Positions 21,560 through 33,800 of a stretch of 64,000 bases of DNA are shown here, piece by piece. The first letter of the stretch is position 1; each line of letters opens with the position of its first letter. The DNA is taken from the NCBI GenBank assembly GCA_031002005.1, contig CM061920.1, forward strand, positions 107,257,447 to 107,321,446, given 5' to 3'. Made by a program: the position numbers and the translations under genes. The notes below the pieces were generated by a model. It had not been told where the DNA came from. It saw only the letters and a list, made by a program, of their open reading frames with translations, and made no database searches. This stretch comes from Vandiemenella viatica (taxonomy: Eukaryota > Arthropoda > Insecta > Orthoptera > Morabidae).

Positions 21560-24500
21560 AGTTCCAGCCACCAGGTATACTGATGGCACATTAAAAATCA
21601 AGTTAATGTGGTGAGCACTGAGGTGTATTGGAAAGACATACTATGGTCTGCCTATCATGTAACACTTCGGTGTGGACGTCGTGTGTCGGATCCCTTTCCT
21701 GCAGTTACTTGTATGTATGTGGTAACTTATGAAATTGTGGTATATGCATGGACATATGTGTGTGCGCGTGTTCCTGTGTGTAATTATGATGGTAGGAGTC
21801 TACTTGAGATATCTCCCTCAGTGGCCACCTATGTAGATGTAATCATTTGGGTGTGATGAACACCTAGGTTTGTGGCAAAGAAATGTAACATTACGCACAT
21901 CCTGTAGCTATTCAGTCTGGAGCTGGGGTGTTTAGTTCTTTTCCTCCAGTTACATGTATGTGTGTGGTGATGTATGGTAACTGTGTGTATGCATGGACAT
22001 GTGTATGTGTGTCTTTCTATGTGGTTGTGTGTCTATCACGATAGGATTATACTCGACTTTGATGGCTACCTATGTGTTGATGGAACATGTAATTAATTGA
22101 GTGTAATGAATAATCCGTATGTGATAAGTACTGAGGTGTATGGCAAAAATGTCATCATTTGCACACACTCTAACGTCTGTCTGATGGTTTTTTTGGTCAG
22201 TTATGTTTGTGTGTGAGACCTAGTATGAGTATGGGAGTTACGATATTTGTCTGATGACCATGTGTCTACTCGTGATACTCGTGGTACGTCGGACAAATAT
22301 TACTGAATAGCAGAAAAGGCTTATGGTGTGGGATAGAGGTGGTGCTGTTCATGTGAACAGTTTTGTACATATTACCAACGATACTGACTGGCAGAGAGGT
22401 CTGTAGTGTGAGTTAAATGATATGATTTTGATGTGAGGAGTTTGTTACTTGGAACACATGTTAATGATGATTTTTTTTTTTTTTGGTCAGTCTTGAGCCA
22501 TGGGGGTTCTGTCCCACTTTTTCTTTGCCATGATTGGACTGGTTTTTGTGTTGAGCTCGCTGTAGGCATGGATATATGTGTCTGTGTGCGTCTTTCTCTG
22601 TGTATGTATGCGTAAGCATGGTGATACCTTCCTTAAACTCATTTATCTGGACGTATGAATTGCTTTTCCACCCATATGTTTGTGCTTGTGTGGAGACGTA
22701 TTGGTTTGTGGGTGAGACCTAGTATGAATATGGTGTTTATGGTATCCGTCTGATAGACAAGTGTCTATTGTAACTCATGGCACCTGGGTCACATGTTACT
22801 AAATGACAGAAAGGGTTGCGGTGTGGGAGAGATGTGGCTGTGATTTCAAACTTCACACATCCTGTAACTCTTCAGTTTGGATCTAGCATGTTCAGTCTCT
22901 TTCCTCCAGTTATGTGTGGTGATGAATGGAACTGTGTGAATGCATTGACATGTGAGTGTGTGTGTCTTTCTATGATTTTTGGCCAGTCATGGGTGTTCTG
23001 TTCCACTTTTTCGTTGCCATGATTGGGCTAGTTGTTGAGTCGAGGTCGTTGTAGACATGGAAATGTACGTGTGTATGCGTCTCTGTGTGTTTTTTTGCGT
23101 AAATGTAGTGATACCTTCCTTTATCTCGTTTGTCTGGATGTATGATGTGCTGTTCCTACACTTATGCTTGTGTGAGGTGACATATGGATTTGTGGGTGAG
23201 ACCTAGTATGAATATGGGAGTTATGATATCTGTCTGATGACCAAGTGTCTACTGCTACTCGTGGTACATGGGGGCACATGTTACTGAATGGCAGAAAAAG
23301 CTTAGGTGTGAGATAGACGTGTTGGGGGCTGATGTGAACAGTTTTGTACCTAGCACACATGATACTGGATGGTAGTGAGGTCTGTAGTGTGAAATAAATG
23401 AGATGATGTTGATGTGAAGAGTATGATGCCTGGAACATATGTTACTGATGATTTTTTGGTCAGTTATGAGCCATGGGGGTTCTACCCCACTTTTTCGTCG
23501 CCATGATTGGGCTAGTTGTTGTATTGAGCTCGCTGTAGGCATGGAAATATGCGTCTCTCTCTGTGTCTGTATGCGTAAATATTGTGATACCTTCTATAAA
23601 CACGTCTGTCTGGGTGTATGATTTTGCTGTCCCTCCACTTATGTTTGTTTGTGCTTGTGCATGGAGATGTATAGATTTGTGGCTGAGACCTAGTTTGAAT
23701 ATGCGGGTTATGATATCTGTCTGATAGTCAAGTGTATATTGCAACTCATGGTACTGGGGTCACTTTTTACTGAATGGTAGAAAGGGTTGCGATGTGGGAG
23801 AGACATGTTGATGGTAAATGTAATCAACTGGGGCGTGATGAACACTATTTATGTTATAAACACTTAGGTTTATGGTGAAAACATGCCATCTTTTGCACAC
23901 CCTGTATTTCGCCAGGCTGATGATATGTAAGGAGACTTCTGTTTTTCAGCCAGTCATGAGGCAAGAGAGTACTACACCACTTTTTTGTTTCCATGATTGT
24001 TGCCGGTAGCTGTACTGAACTCTCTGTAGACTTGGACATGTGTATCTGCGTCTGTCTTTGTGGATGTAAGCATAAGTATGGCGGTACCTGACTTTAACTC
24101 GTCTGTCTGATGATTTTTGTAACGATAGTTCTGTCCAGATAATCAGTGGTAACGACAATTCTGCCCCACTTCATCGTTGTTTTCATGATGCTTGCTGTTA
24201 GTTCTATTGACCTCGCTGTAGGCATGGAAATGTGCGTGTGTCATCCCTCTGTGGATTTGAGTCTAGAATTATGCTCACTATCAACGTGTGCTTCTAACCA
24301 TTGATTCAGGGCTTAGGCAGTCTCCCATTTCATTGTGCTCTTTACAGTTTACTGCCGTTTGTGTTGACATACGAATTGTGTTCCTCACGTTTTTCATTAC
24401 ATGCACTTCGGGATAAAAATCATTTAACAGAGAGGGTGATGAGGGGGTGTATCAGAGAAGCGAAGGACTTGGGTACAAATTATTGACCTCGCTGTAGGCA

Positions 24501-25386
24501 TGGAATTGTGCGTGTGTCATCCCTCTATGGATTTGAGTCTAGAATTATGCTCACTATCAACGTGTGCTTCTAACCATTGATTCAGGGCTTAGGCATTCTC
24601 CCATTTCATTGTGCTCTTTACAGTTTACTGCCGTTTGTGTTGACATACGAATTGTGTTTCTCGCTACATAAAAATCATTTAACAGAGAGGGGTGATGTAC
24701 CAGAGAAGCGAAGGTATATCTGGAGTTTATGACGGTTTTTTTCCCCCATATCGAACGTTAAAAGGAAACATTTATGCTTTTTTTATTCAAGGCAGGTATC
24801 CTCTCTAGGTATGGAAACTAAAATTTTGATTTGGAAATTGACGAGTTGGAACGGCTTTTTCAATAAAAACACCGCGGCCGGACTCGAACCGGCGACCGAA
24901 CGCCATCTACCAGTCGCCCAAAGAACTAACGGTGTCTGTTCACGTAATATCCGTTGATGTGGACTTTTTTTTTTTTTTTTAGTAAAATTGCAATGATTTA
25001 CGCTTAGGACCCGAAGAAAATATTTTACTGTGCTGAAATATTTGCATCTTGCCAGAACAGAAATAGTCAGCCGACGCGAAGAGTACACATTTCGTCACGC
25101 TTAGTATGGATAAGCAAACAGTCGAGTGGGAATTGTACGCATTTCGCAGAGCGCGCCGGAAATACTGCCACCGAACGCCACCTACCAGTGAGCCAAAGAA
25201 CTAACGGCAAAGAAATTAAGCCCTTGGGAGATGGTGCCATCTGTGCGGCCGATCGGGGAACTAACGGCGGCCATCTTGACCGGCCAAACGGGGGCGGCCA
25301 TCTTGACCGGCTCAACGGGGGGCGGCCATCTTGTGACGTCACGGGTTTTCCCGGTTTCTGGCTTGAAAACAGGTCTTCTTCCTACT
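21560..25386 (-). repeat. Right inverted-repeat arm
   Basis: 3,827 bp, reverse complement of the left arm minus the 2-kb block. Differences from the left arm are scattered single bases (for example one extra G near 24446, and one-residue changes in mirrored frames such as CVRVPVC versus CARVPVC) and a homopolymer length difference near 24967. Confidence 0.85.
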
Positions 25387-25392
25387 GTCGCA
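25387..25392. repeat. Right target-site duplication of the foldback element
   Basis: GTCGCA directly follows the terminal CCTACT, identical to 15606-15611. Confidence 0.8.
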
Positions 25393-25427
25393 GCATGAAC
25401 TATTTGAATTTTGGATGCAGTCTAGAC

Positions 25428-25680
25428 CAGTGGTTCCCTATTAGTTTTTGTCGAGTACCACTTCAAGAAGGAGCTCACCCTCGCGTGAAATGATAAACAA
25501 ATCAATGGGTTCATCCCAATCGAATGTTTCGCACGACCACAGAATTACTGTAATATAATTGTCTTAAAATATATTTTGTCAATAGTGATGTTTTCAGTTA
25601 TCTTGGTGATTACTGCGCGTACCCCTGGAAGCAGCCTCACGTACCCCTGGGGTACGCGTGCTACTAATTAGTAACCATTG
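25428..25680. mobile_element. hAT-type MITE
   Basis: Starts CAGTGGTTCCCTATTAG and ends with CTAATTAGTAACCATTG, imperfect inverted termini of the CAGTGGTTCCC type common in insect hAT MITEs. A second inverted pair (GAGTACCACTT and CACGTACCCC) lies just inside. Flanking octamers GTCTAGAC and GCTTACAC agree at five of eight positions, as expected for an old 8-bp duplication. It begins 41 bp after the foldback element ends. Confidence 0.6.
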
Positions 25681-26089
25681 GCTTACACAGTTCAAAGAAA
25701 GAGATGGAGAAACGTCACTCTTATATTCTTTATGTTAGTAACATTGATCGGATGAACGTGTAAAATTTACAGATCAAGAAATAGAGACACATTTATGGAT
25801 GTGCCGGAAGACTTCATCATATAAAACGGGACTATACATTTAAAATTTTAAATAATTCACATCTAAAGGATTGAGACAGAAAAATTAAAAATAAATGTTA
25901 TTTAATCTAGAGTGATAAGCATTAGAGTTGTATGATATTACCAGTGATATGCAACTTAAATGTAAAAGAAACAACCTGGAAGGTAAAAGAATAGTTTGAT
26001 AACAATTTACTAAAGATACAAAATGAGAAGGAATCAACTTGTTACTCATTCCTGATTATGCTGGCGTGTTGGTAGAGATAAAAGAGAGA

Positions 26090-26420
26090 GATTAATCGCA
26101 TGAATAGAATTACTGAAATGGAATAACAACATATAAGCATAAGAATGGGAACAGATGTTGTAGAAGAAGCAAGATAATTCAGTTATCTAGAAAGTAAAAG
26201 GACAACTGATGGCTGGAACAAGGGTAGAATGCGAGATGATGCGAGACATCTGAAAACCGGCATTGGATTCAAAAATAAAATTATGAAGCCGTAAGTACAA
26301 CGCTTTATTCAAGGAAACATGGATTCTGGAAACATCAAATCAACTAAAACAGAAATTTATGAATTTTAATGAAACAGAAAATAATAGACACATAAAAGAA
26401 CGAAATGCATATGTTCGTAA
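26090..26420 (+). pseudogene. LINE reverse transcriptase fragment
   Basis: Plus-strand frames near 26150-26285 read EEARQFSYLESKRTTDGWNK and RMRDDARHLKTGIGFKNK. This matches the pattern 'VEQFCYLGSKIT.DG....EIRSRIA.AK.AF..KK' seen in arthropod non-LTR elements just after the catalytic core. Frameshifts and stops break the rest. Confidence 0.5.
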
Positions 26421-26569
26421 ATGAAAGATGAATAAAATTATTTCTCTTTTACTTCCACAAAAAACTAAATCTCGGAATGGAACATTCAGATATTATTTAA
26501 AATCGGTAACTGGGGATGTTGGATGCAAGTAGTACACGTAAGGAAATAAAGAGAGGAACTCAGTAAAGG

Positions 26570-27000
26570 GAGAAATGGATATTGCAACACACCATAAAAG
26601 GACTGATCACGAGCGGACGGCTAGTGAGCCGGATCTCCTGTTCCTATACAGCGCAGCGCAGCGCCCAGGAAGTGCGACGCCCACAGTGACACAGACGATT
26701 GCCCCGAGCCTGTATCGAAACAGCCGCATCCAGCTTAGATTAAAATTACTTCTGCACGTTTCATCTCTTCTTAGCGTTCTTATTTATTTTTACTTGCTTC
26801 ACCATTTTTTTATTTTATTTCTACAATTATTTATGATTAGAAATCTATTAAAACGGAATTTCGAGGTATTTACGCGTTTCAAGGTATGTTCTGATGAAGG
26901 TGTATACACTGAAGAGAAGTATTTAGCAAACAGTTAACATTGGTGCTGGACCAAGGAGGACAGGTCATTAAATTCTAATTTAAAGCCTTGTCATGATATA
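26570..27000. other. Unassigned stretch with a GC-rich patch
   Basis: A 120-codon plus-strand frame (26575-26937) begins in a GC-richer patch around 26620-26730 that includes GCGCAGCGCAGCGC. The second half of the frame is AT-rich with a hydrophobic segment (VLIYFYLLHHFFILFLQLF). No family is recognised and no splice sites stand out; probably not a gene. Confidence 0.2.
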
Positions 27001-27309
27001 ATTCCAGAGTAAGCTGCTATGAACAAGCATGGGAAGTTTTACCTGCTGCCCATTTCCATACCCTGCTTCCATATTTGATACCCGCCATTAGAAATTCTTA
27101 AGGCATACACTTGGCCAAAGATTTTAGTGCAAATTCATTTATTACCCTGATTACCATCTCCAATACATGCTTTGCTTTGAAATATTTTCATATCTCCTCT
27201 CCAATGTTCCCTGTCCAAATAAGATTACTAACAATTGATATATACGAATTGCGTTTTATGTCTTCTGCCAGCTTACCTGCCATCCCATAGTCATGAATAT
27301 TATTTTTCT

Positions 27310-27590
27310 ACCCTTGTGCCTAGTAAACTGATTCTTCAAGCTTCATTCCATGCTGCCATGTCAAAATGGGTATCCTCACCAGATCCCTGTGTAATTGTTT
27401 ACAATACTCTCTGGATGTAATCTCGTTACACAGCATTATTTCACCTGCAAGCAACTTAACGTTTAATGAATACTCTACAACACAATGATTCTTCAGAATA
27501 ATAAACAACAGTGGCCCCTGTTGTACTCTCAAGTAGTCCTTCCTCTTTCTTTGATTTCCTGCGCCGACTCTTTGATTGGTACATCTCAAG
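27310..27590 (-). pseudogene. CR1-like LINE reverse transcriptase fragment
   Basis: The minus-strand frame contains VQQGPLLFIIL, then VKLLAGEIMLCNEITSRE and LHRDL. These correspond to 'VPQGSVLGPLLFIIFINDL', the 'VKLFADD' catalytic block and the following 'C..LQ.DL' helix. The catalytic FADD has become LAGE, so it is dead. Sequence down to about 27000 may be its continuation. Confidence 0.55.
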
Positions 27591-28201
27591 ATTTCCTCCG
27601 CTCAACAAATTACTTTTAATTAGCCCGATGTTTTTACCCTTTTCAGTACCATTCTGCGTATTACTATATATAATCCCTTGTTGGCATATTTTACCATACT
27701 ATTACCCGTTACATCTGAAATGCTAATATTTCCCTAACTAAGAACGGCATAAATAATCTCCTAAACCACACTGCCGATTAACAAACCAGTTTCTTTCCAC
27801 GCAGACATTCGTGATGCTGTTGGATATAAAGCTCTCCAATTACCATTGAGTTCAAACTAATCGGTCTGTTCAGTAAGCCTCAACTAAAATTTTTAGTAAT
27901 GTTACAATAGTACCTCAGCCTTTCTTTAACACATTTCCACTTCCTCATATCATCTTCGGAATCTATTTGTACCTTGCTAATAAAATCATCTCCGCTTACA
28001 CGAAATAGTTTCTACTCTGCATATTTTTTACGTGAGTAGCAATAAACTGCATAAGTCGTTCAAAATAATCGGTATGCACTTTCCTCAAACAGTCTCTGAC
28101 GCTTATATCCTCACTGAAACATTTATCCATCACGCCTTTAATCACGATTCAACATCAACAACCACCTGTACTTTTGGAAACTCATTCTTTACCTAGGGCT
28201 T

Positions 28202-28440
28202 TAAGGCCCGTTCGACATCGAGGTAATTAGAGACGGGAGAAGACTGGAGAAAGAAGAACGGGAAGCAATTCGGCCATTGCTTTTTTGAGGAACCATCCCA
28301 GCATTTGTACGGCGTGATTTCGGGATACGATGGAAAACTGAAATCTGAATGGCCGGGGAGAGATTTGAACCAGCTTCTTCACGAATGGGCGTTTGTTATC
28401 TCTACTTAGCTACTAGACTCTCTAGCTTCGTTCCTTATAG
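28202..28440 (-). repeat. tRNA-derived SINE copy
   Basis: Reverse complement of the SINE: tail CGACATCGAGGTAATTAGAG, then CGGCCATTGCTTTTTTGAGG, AACCATCCCAGCATTTG, GATGGAAAACTGAAATCTG, and a B-box-like AGATTTGAACCAGC. The head is retained. Confidence 0.7.
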
Positions 28441-29189
28441 GCCTATTCATTCAGTTCACACGAAGTGTCTCAATCTGTTTTCCGTGTATACTCTTCCTGA
28501 CTTTTCCCCTCCTTTGTACCAGACACCCTTGATATCAACGGATACACCCTCCGTGTATCGTAATTTATGCTCTGTTCTGTATTTTTATCCGCTCACCACT
28601 AGCCTCTGTTGTAGAAAAAACGTTCTCTTAACATTATCTGGAGTAGCCTCAGGTAGCGACTCAGTGAAATTCCCCTTGACATGAATTTAAGTTTGGGTGA
28701 TGACCTGTTAACAGCATCTGCAAACACAACACCCTTGACGGATTCTGAAGCCTTTCATAAGTGATTTCTGCGCCTCAGGGCTCATCCGTCTACAGGTCTG
28801 TCCGCCTTTTGATTCATTCGTGTTAATATAAGGGAAAATCATGGGCTTATTCAAAATAATTGCTTCAATAATAATAACTGGCTCGGTGGGCCATGTTCCT
28901 CAATTGCAGTTAGTCGATGTATAAATATATATATTAAATCGGTGAGCACTTCATTTCTTAATTTTTTCCGCGATTTATATCTTAGATGCTTTAGAAATTT
29001 TATTATTTGTTTTTTATTACATTTCTGATGGAATTCAAAATTAGATTTACAGCATAAAATTACATTTTAACCCACTTGCCACTTTTGGTTCGTATGATAA
29101 GTCTCAACGACAGTGGTTTTTGTCAGAAATTTTGTGGGTTTGATGAGATAAAAATGATTTTTATAGTAAACATTGCTGTGAGCCCTTTC

Positions 29190-29262
29190 ACGATCTCGTA
29201 TAAAACCGAAATCTGGATTGCCGCAAGGGGATTTGAGCCCAGGTCCGAACGTTTTGAATTGA
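29190..29262 (-). repeat. SINE head fragment
   Basis: AAACCGAAATCTGGATTG followed by GGGGATTTGAGCCCAGGTCC matches the reverse complement of the SINE's B box and head-body junction. The rest is missing. Confidence 0.4.
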
Positions 29263-29299
29263 TGTACTTTTCGATGTGTCTTTAAGTTTTTTTGTTCTA

Positions 29300-30880
29300 G
29301 TGTCAATGTATATAACTATTTTGCCTTGGCAGTCGCCTAGGTGTTTTTCGTGGCTTGTTCGCACACGTTTGAAATGATTTCCGTTCCGGTATTTTTGTTT
29401 TGTTTTCAGTAGTGTATTTGATTAGTTAACTTTGTGTGTGGGCTTATTATGAGTTTTAGTTGATGTGTTGATTGATGATGTGATTTTTTTTTTTTGCTGT
29501 GCGATTGCGTGTGGTTTGTTGTTGTTGGCATTTCCGTCTAAATAGTTCTAGAATGCAGAATGTATTCTAGGAGAAATTCTACACAATGCACAGGTAAGTG
29601 TGCGGGAAAATTGTCTCTGGGGTATAAAATCCTTAACAATTAATAATAATCATAGAATTAATAATATAAAGTGTTTTTTATGCCTCGTTTCAATCTGCCG
29701 TAAATGGAGTGAAACATCTACAGACAGTGAATAAACCAAGAACAAATTATACTGACATTTTCCTAGTGTAACTAACAAAGTAATTTCACAAACTCTAATT
29801 CTTTACATACACGTTTAATGATGCTAAATACGTAATAAGTCTTTTAACAAACGTATCTCTCGAATACACCAATTAAAACGGGACTCGATCTGCTGATCTC
29901 CGATGGTACGAAACTAAACGGAAAAGTTGTAGGTTTCTTATCAGGAATGTGCGCAATTAATGAAGTATTGTGTCCGCGAGTGATATATCGATATGGTGAA
30001 ATCTTTAGATTCATGTTTTAAAATGTATTAATTGACACGTTTTAATATGTTTTAGAACCTGTAAACATCGGAAAATGCAAACTGTTGAGTTCACATGTAT
30101 ATGTTAAAAATTAAAAAATAATTCCAAAACGTTTCGTATAAAGAAGTGATAAAAGCGATAGGGCTTGAAACGAATAACTTGGAGCTCTAAGTTTATTAAA
30201 ATAAGCCCTAGGAAAAAGCGAAGAATGTAATTTGATTCTGGGCCAAGGGGAGATCACAATCTGCAAGTTTCGTTCCGGAAGAACTGATTAATGTTGAGAA
30301 GTTTTCCTCTCTAGACAAAGAGTTAACATCTTGTGTACAGAGGAAATGCAATTGTCTGAAAAGAGGATCACGAACACGGAATTAGGAACACCAGCAAAGA
30401 GGAAATGAAGAGAAAGTTCTACTGTAAAGGAAATAACATTCTTGGAAGGCGTTAACCACAAGGGAAGGTTATCTTGCTGATAAAGCAACTACTCACATCA
30501 CAATGTTTTTCATTACAAATGGCTTTGCAAACTTGATAAAACACATATAAATGAAGAAGTTTGCTTTTAGATTAAGAGAAATCCAAAATATTCGTTTGCT
30601 TAGAGAATTTAAGATTAGTAAACGAATATTTTAAATTCTAGTTTGAATAATATTATTTTTCCTCAGATGCTCGTTTCCACAACACCGAAAGTCCATTGAT
30701 TTCTTAATGTTACTTTCATAACTTTCATTTGAAGATAAACTTTTCAACTTACTAACGTTTAAAATGCCATTCATGATTACATTATTGCTATTCAATGTTA
30801 TAGACCTTGCGCTGTGGAATCAATTTTCCTACAGAACTACTTATTTGTTGCGCGCATTTATTTGTAAAGTGTTTGGTTCT
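29300..30880. other. AT-rich DNA, nothing recognised
   Basis: No motif-bearing frame, no repeat shared with the rest of the window, and no clear splice-bounded exon was seen between the SINE fragment and the hAT element. Confidence 0.35.
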
Positions 30881-30885
30881 TGACT

Positions 30886-33800
30886 CAGGAGCACGTATGG
30901 GGCGCCGAAAATGCAGCGATAGAAGTTTTACGCAAAAAATAAATTCCATAATAACCCAGCTTGCTATTCACATTATAATTTAACATACTAATCATTCAAA
31001 GAGTTTATAAGCGTAAGAGCTTCAGCTTGATGCATGGTCGAATGTCGTCATAGAACAGAGTCAAGCTCCAGTTGTGATTCGAGTAAGCTCGACTTCCTCA
31101 AATCAAGAAAATCGCAACTCGTCCTATAACTAGAACTCTCCGGTTCCGTGCCTCTCGCACCTGTTTCCTACCATTCGGGCTGTAGTCTCGGAGTTCATTC
31201 GCATGCGGGTGCATGTTCATGGGGTGAGCTTCAACCAACTTATCTATTTTCTACCATGTTAGATCTTAGGAAAAAGAAACTTATCTGGAGAACTATACGT
31301 AAAAAGAAAACAAAACGAAAGCGAAACTGAGAGGCTTCAAAATTACTTGCAAAATGTTTTAGTTGAGAAGTTATTTCAATCGTCGTCACCAGAACTAATT
31401 CAACACGCGCTGGAACAAAAGTTATTTAACAGAAGTTCTTCAAACGAGGCTTATGATGATAAAGCGCAGCATGTACGAGAAGATTTAGCTATGGCTGTAA
31501 TGTCGTCTGTATTTCAAAATATTATGGAATGGGGTATACCAGACATACCACCACCGTCGCATTTTCAAAGTACAAATTATGATGATATTTCAAAATGATA
31601 GCTCATTGACTCTGCAGCCAGAGCTGAAATATTTATTCGAGCAACGAAAAAATCCACGAAATAATCATGGACGTCGATTTTTCAAATATGCATTTTAGAA
31701 GAGTAATACCAAATGGAGAAACTTATAACAGAAGATGGCTTGTTTTCTTTAAACCTGCAGACGTAGTATATTGTTTTTACTGCTGTTTATTCAACAGAAG
31801 ATCTCACTATTATTTGGGAAAAGAGGATTTGATGTCTGGAGCTACTTATTAGAGCTTCTGAAAACTCACGAAACTTCCTCCAATCATTAGCACACCATGC
31901 TCAGTTGGATAGAAGCACTGATTAGATTAAAGAATTGCAGTGTAATAGACAAGCATTTGTAATAGACTGAAGACGAAAAATCACAGTGGGCTGCTATCCT
32001 CGAATGATTGATGTCCAAAGTATCGTTTTTAACATCAAATAATTTCTTGTTCAGAGGAAGCATTAGATCTGAAACACAAAATACTTCTAATAATGGTAAC
32101 TTCCTGGGTATATTGCAATTAGCTAAGAAAATATGACCCTGTAATAATGGAGCATCGACGTATTGCCTAATAAGGAAACTAAGGAGTTTTTTTGTCAAAC
32201 GTATTCAAAACGAAAGAAATTTTGACTACGGATAAGATGAAATAGCAACAGATCCAGAAGAACCGTTTACTATCAACGTGTCTTGGCATATGGTCGATAT
32301 AATTGAGAACGAGTTGGTCACTCGATTTACACAGCTATCCATCACATTGAATTGAACTCCTGATGTCAGTAATATAGAGCAATTATCTTTAACATTGCTT
32401 TTGTTGACAATAATGAAGACGAAGTCCAAGTGCGCGAGTGTTTCGTTGGTTACAAGCCGGAAAGTGACTGTTCGGAATCTGGATAGCTGGTCTCACTGCC
32501 CTCATTATCGATGATACTTTGTAAAAGTTCGATTTGGATATGAACTATTATGACAATAGATCCAATACAATAGGAGGAAACTAAGGTTTTCAAATCAGAA
32601 TTCTGAGCCAATATCTTCGAGCATTTTTTATTCCATATAGCTGTCATTAAATTTGCTAATAGAAGGTGCAGCCAAAACATCAGTCAAATCGGTTTCCATT
32701 GTCCAGGATTTCTTTAAAGAATATTTGTTCTATACTCTCAACTAAAAAAGTGATGGAAAGTGGTATCCAAGCACTTAGAAGGACTATCGCCAAAAAATTT
32801 ACGAAACTCTTTTGGGGAGCAGGGTTTCTAAATTCGCTGCAGTTTGTTATCATTCACTACTCTTCAGTTCAGCGACGCCCTTCTGGAAACGAATTATTCA
32901 GTGACTTGTCCCTGAGCTAGATCATGGAGTAATTTGAGTTTATATTTGTAATGGTGATTGCTGTAATATATTGTTTCATGTAAAAAAATTTAATAAGTCT
33001 TTGCCGGACTGAAAGTGGATTTATGAAACGCTTCACTATTGCTGGAAAACAGCTCGGAATTTGATAAAGAGTACCGAGGTTATTCATCTGCTCTGATAAC
33101 AGCTAGAGAAATTGTTTCTCAGCATGGGACATATCCTATTATTATGCCAGTCAGATCTCGAAGAAAGTAAAGACTTTTTTGAGTACGAGGCCGTAGATGA
33201 GATAGCAACATATCCAGAAGAACTGTTTTCAATCAACGTGTTTTAGCATATGATCGATAAAATTGAGAGTGCGTTGGTCACTCAATTTACACGACTATCC
33301 AAATTTAATGATATACTGTCGTTCTTACACATTATCTAAACAATTCCTGAAAAGTCTGAATTGGAATAATCTTGTACAGATTGAGAAATAAGTTTCACTG
33401 ATGGAGAAAAAAGTGGTATATATGGTCATGAATTGGCCGAGAAACTTTCTAACTGAAACTGTCGTTGAGGGGGCTTGAATCAAGAGAACTTATGAAACAA
33501 AATGGTTGGTAGGATATATTTCCAAATGTCTGGACAGCACTTCGAATTTTGCTAACTATACCTGTAACTGTCGCTAAAGGAGAACGATTTTTCAGTAAAT
33601 TAAAACTTATCAAGCGAAGAAGATGGCAATCTAGGCCTTTTAGTTATGATTTTATTTTCTCATTTCTCTGTTAAATTTTTTTATTAAAAACTATGTGAAT
33701 TTGACGTATGCGAGATGTGAGCATTGTGTATGTCATAGTAGCTTAAATAAATCTTTTCAGTCTTGTAGTACTCCTTTTTACTGTTGCTGTTTCTCATTCA

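Larger units (their letters stand above)
15612..25386. mobile_element. Giant foldback (long inverted repeat) transposable element
   Basis: The left arm (15612-21446) and right arm (21560-25386) are reverse complements, separated by a 113-bp unique spacer. The termini are AGTAGGAAGAAGACCTG and its complement, and a perfect 6-bp duplication GTCGCA flanks both ends. Arms differ by only scattered bases where they align, but the left arm holds 2,008 bp (about 16286-18293) that the right lacks. No transposase, integrase, polymerase or capsid-type ORF is visible, so it must be mobilised in trans if active. Six-bp duplication with 5'-AG termini is typical of Maverick/Polinton elements; long arms built of tandem repeats resemble FB/Galileo foldback elements. 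Assignment to either is inference. Confidence 0.85.

Noticed and set aside
18848..24158. Paired mirror-image open frames (for example 19262-19546 plus and 23460-23744 minus) as a duplicated gene family
   Set aside because: They are simply the two foldback arms; the frames fall in AC/GT-rich tandem repeats, lack motifs and overlap one another in several frames.
15612..25386. Foldback structure as an assembly chimera
   Set aside because: A unique 113-bp core, a one-sided 2-kb block, scattered base differences and an exact 6-bp flanking duplication make this unlikely, though it cannot be fully excluded without reads.
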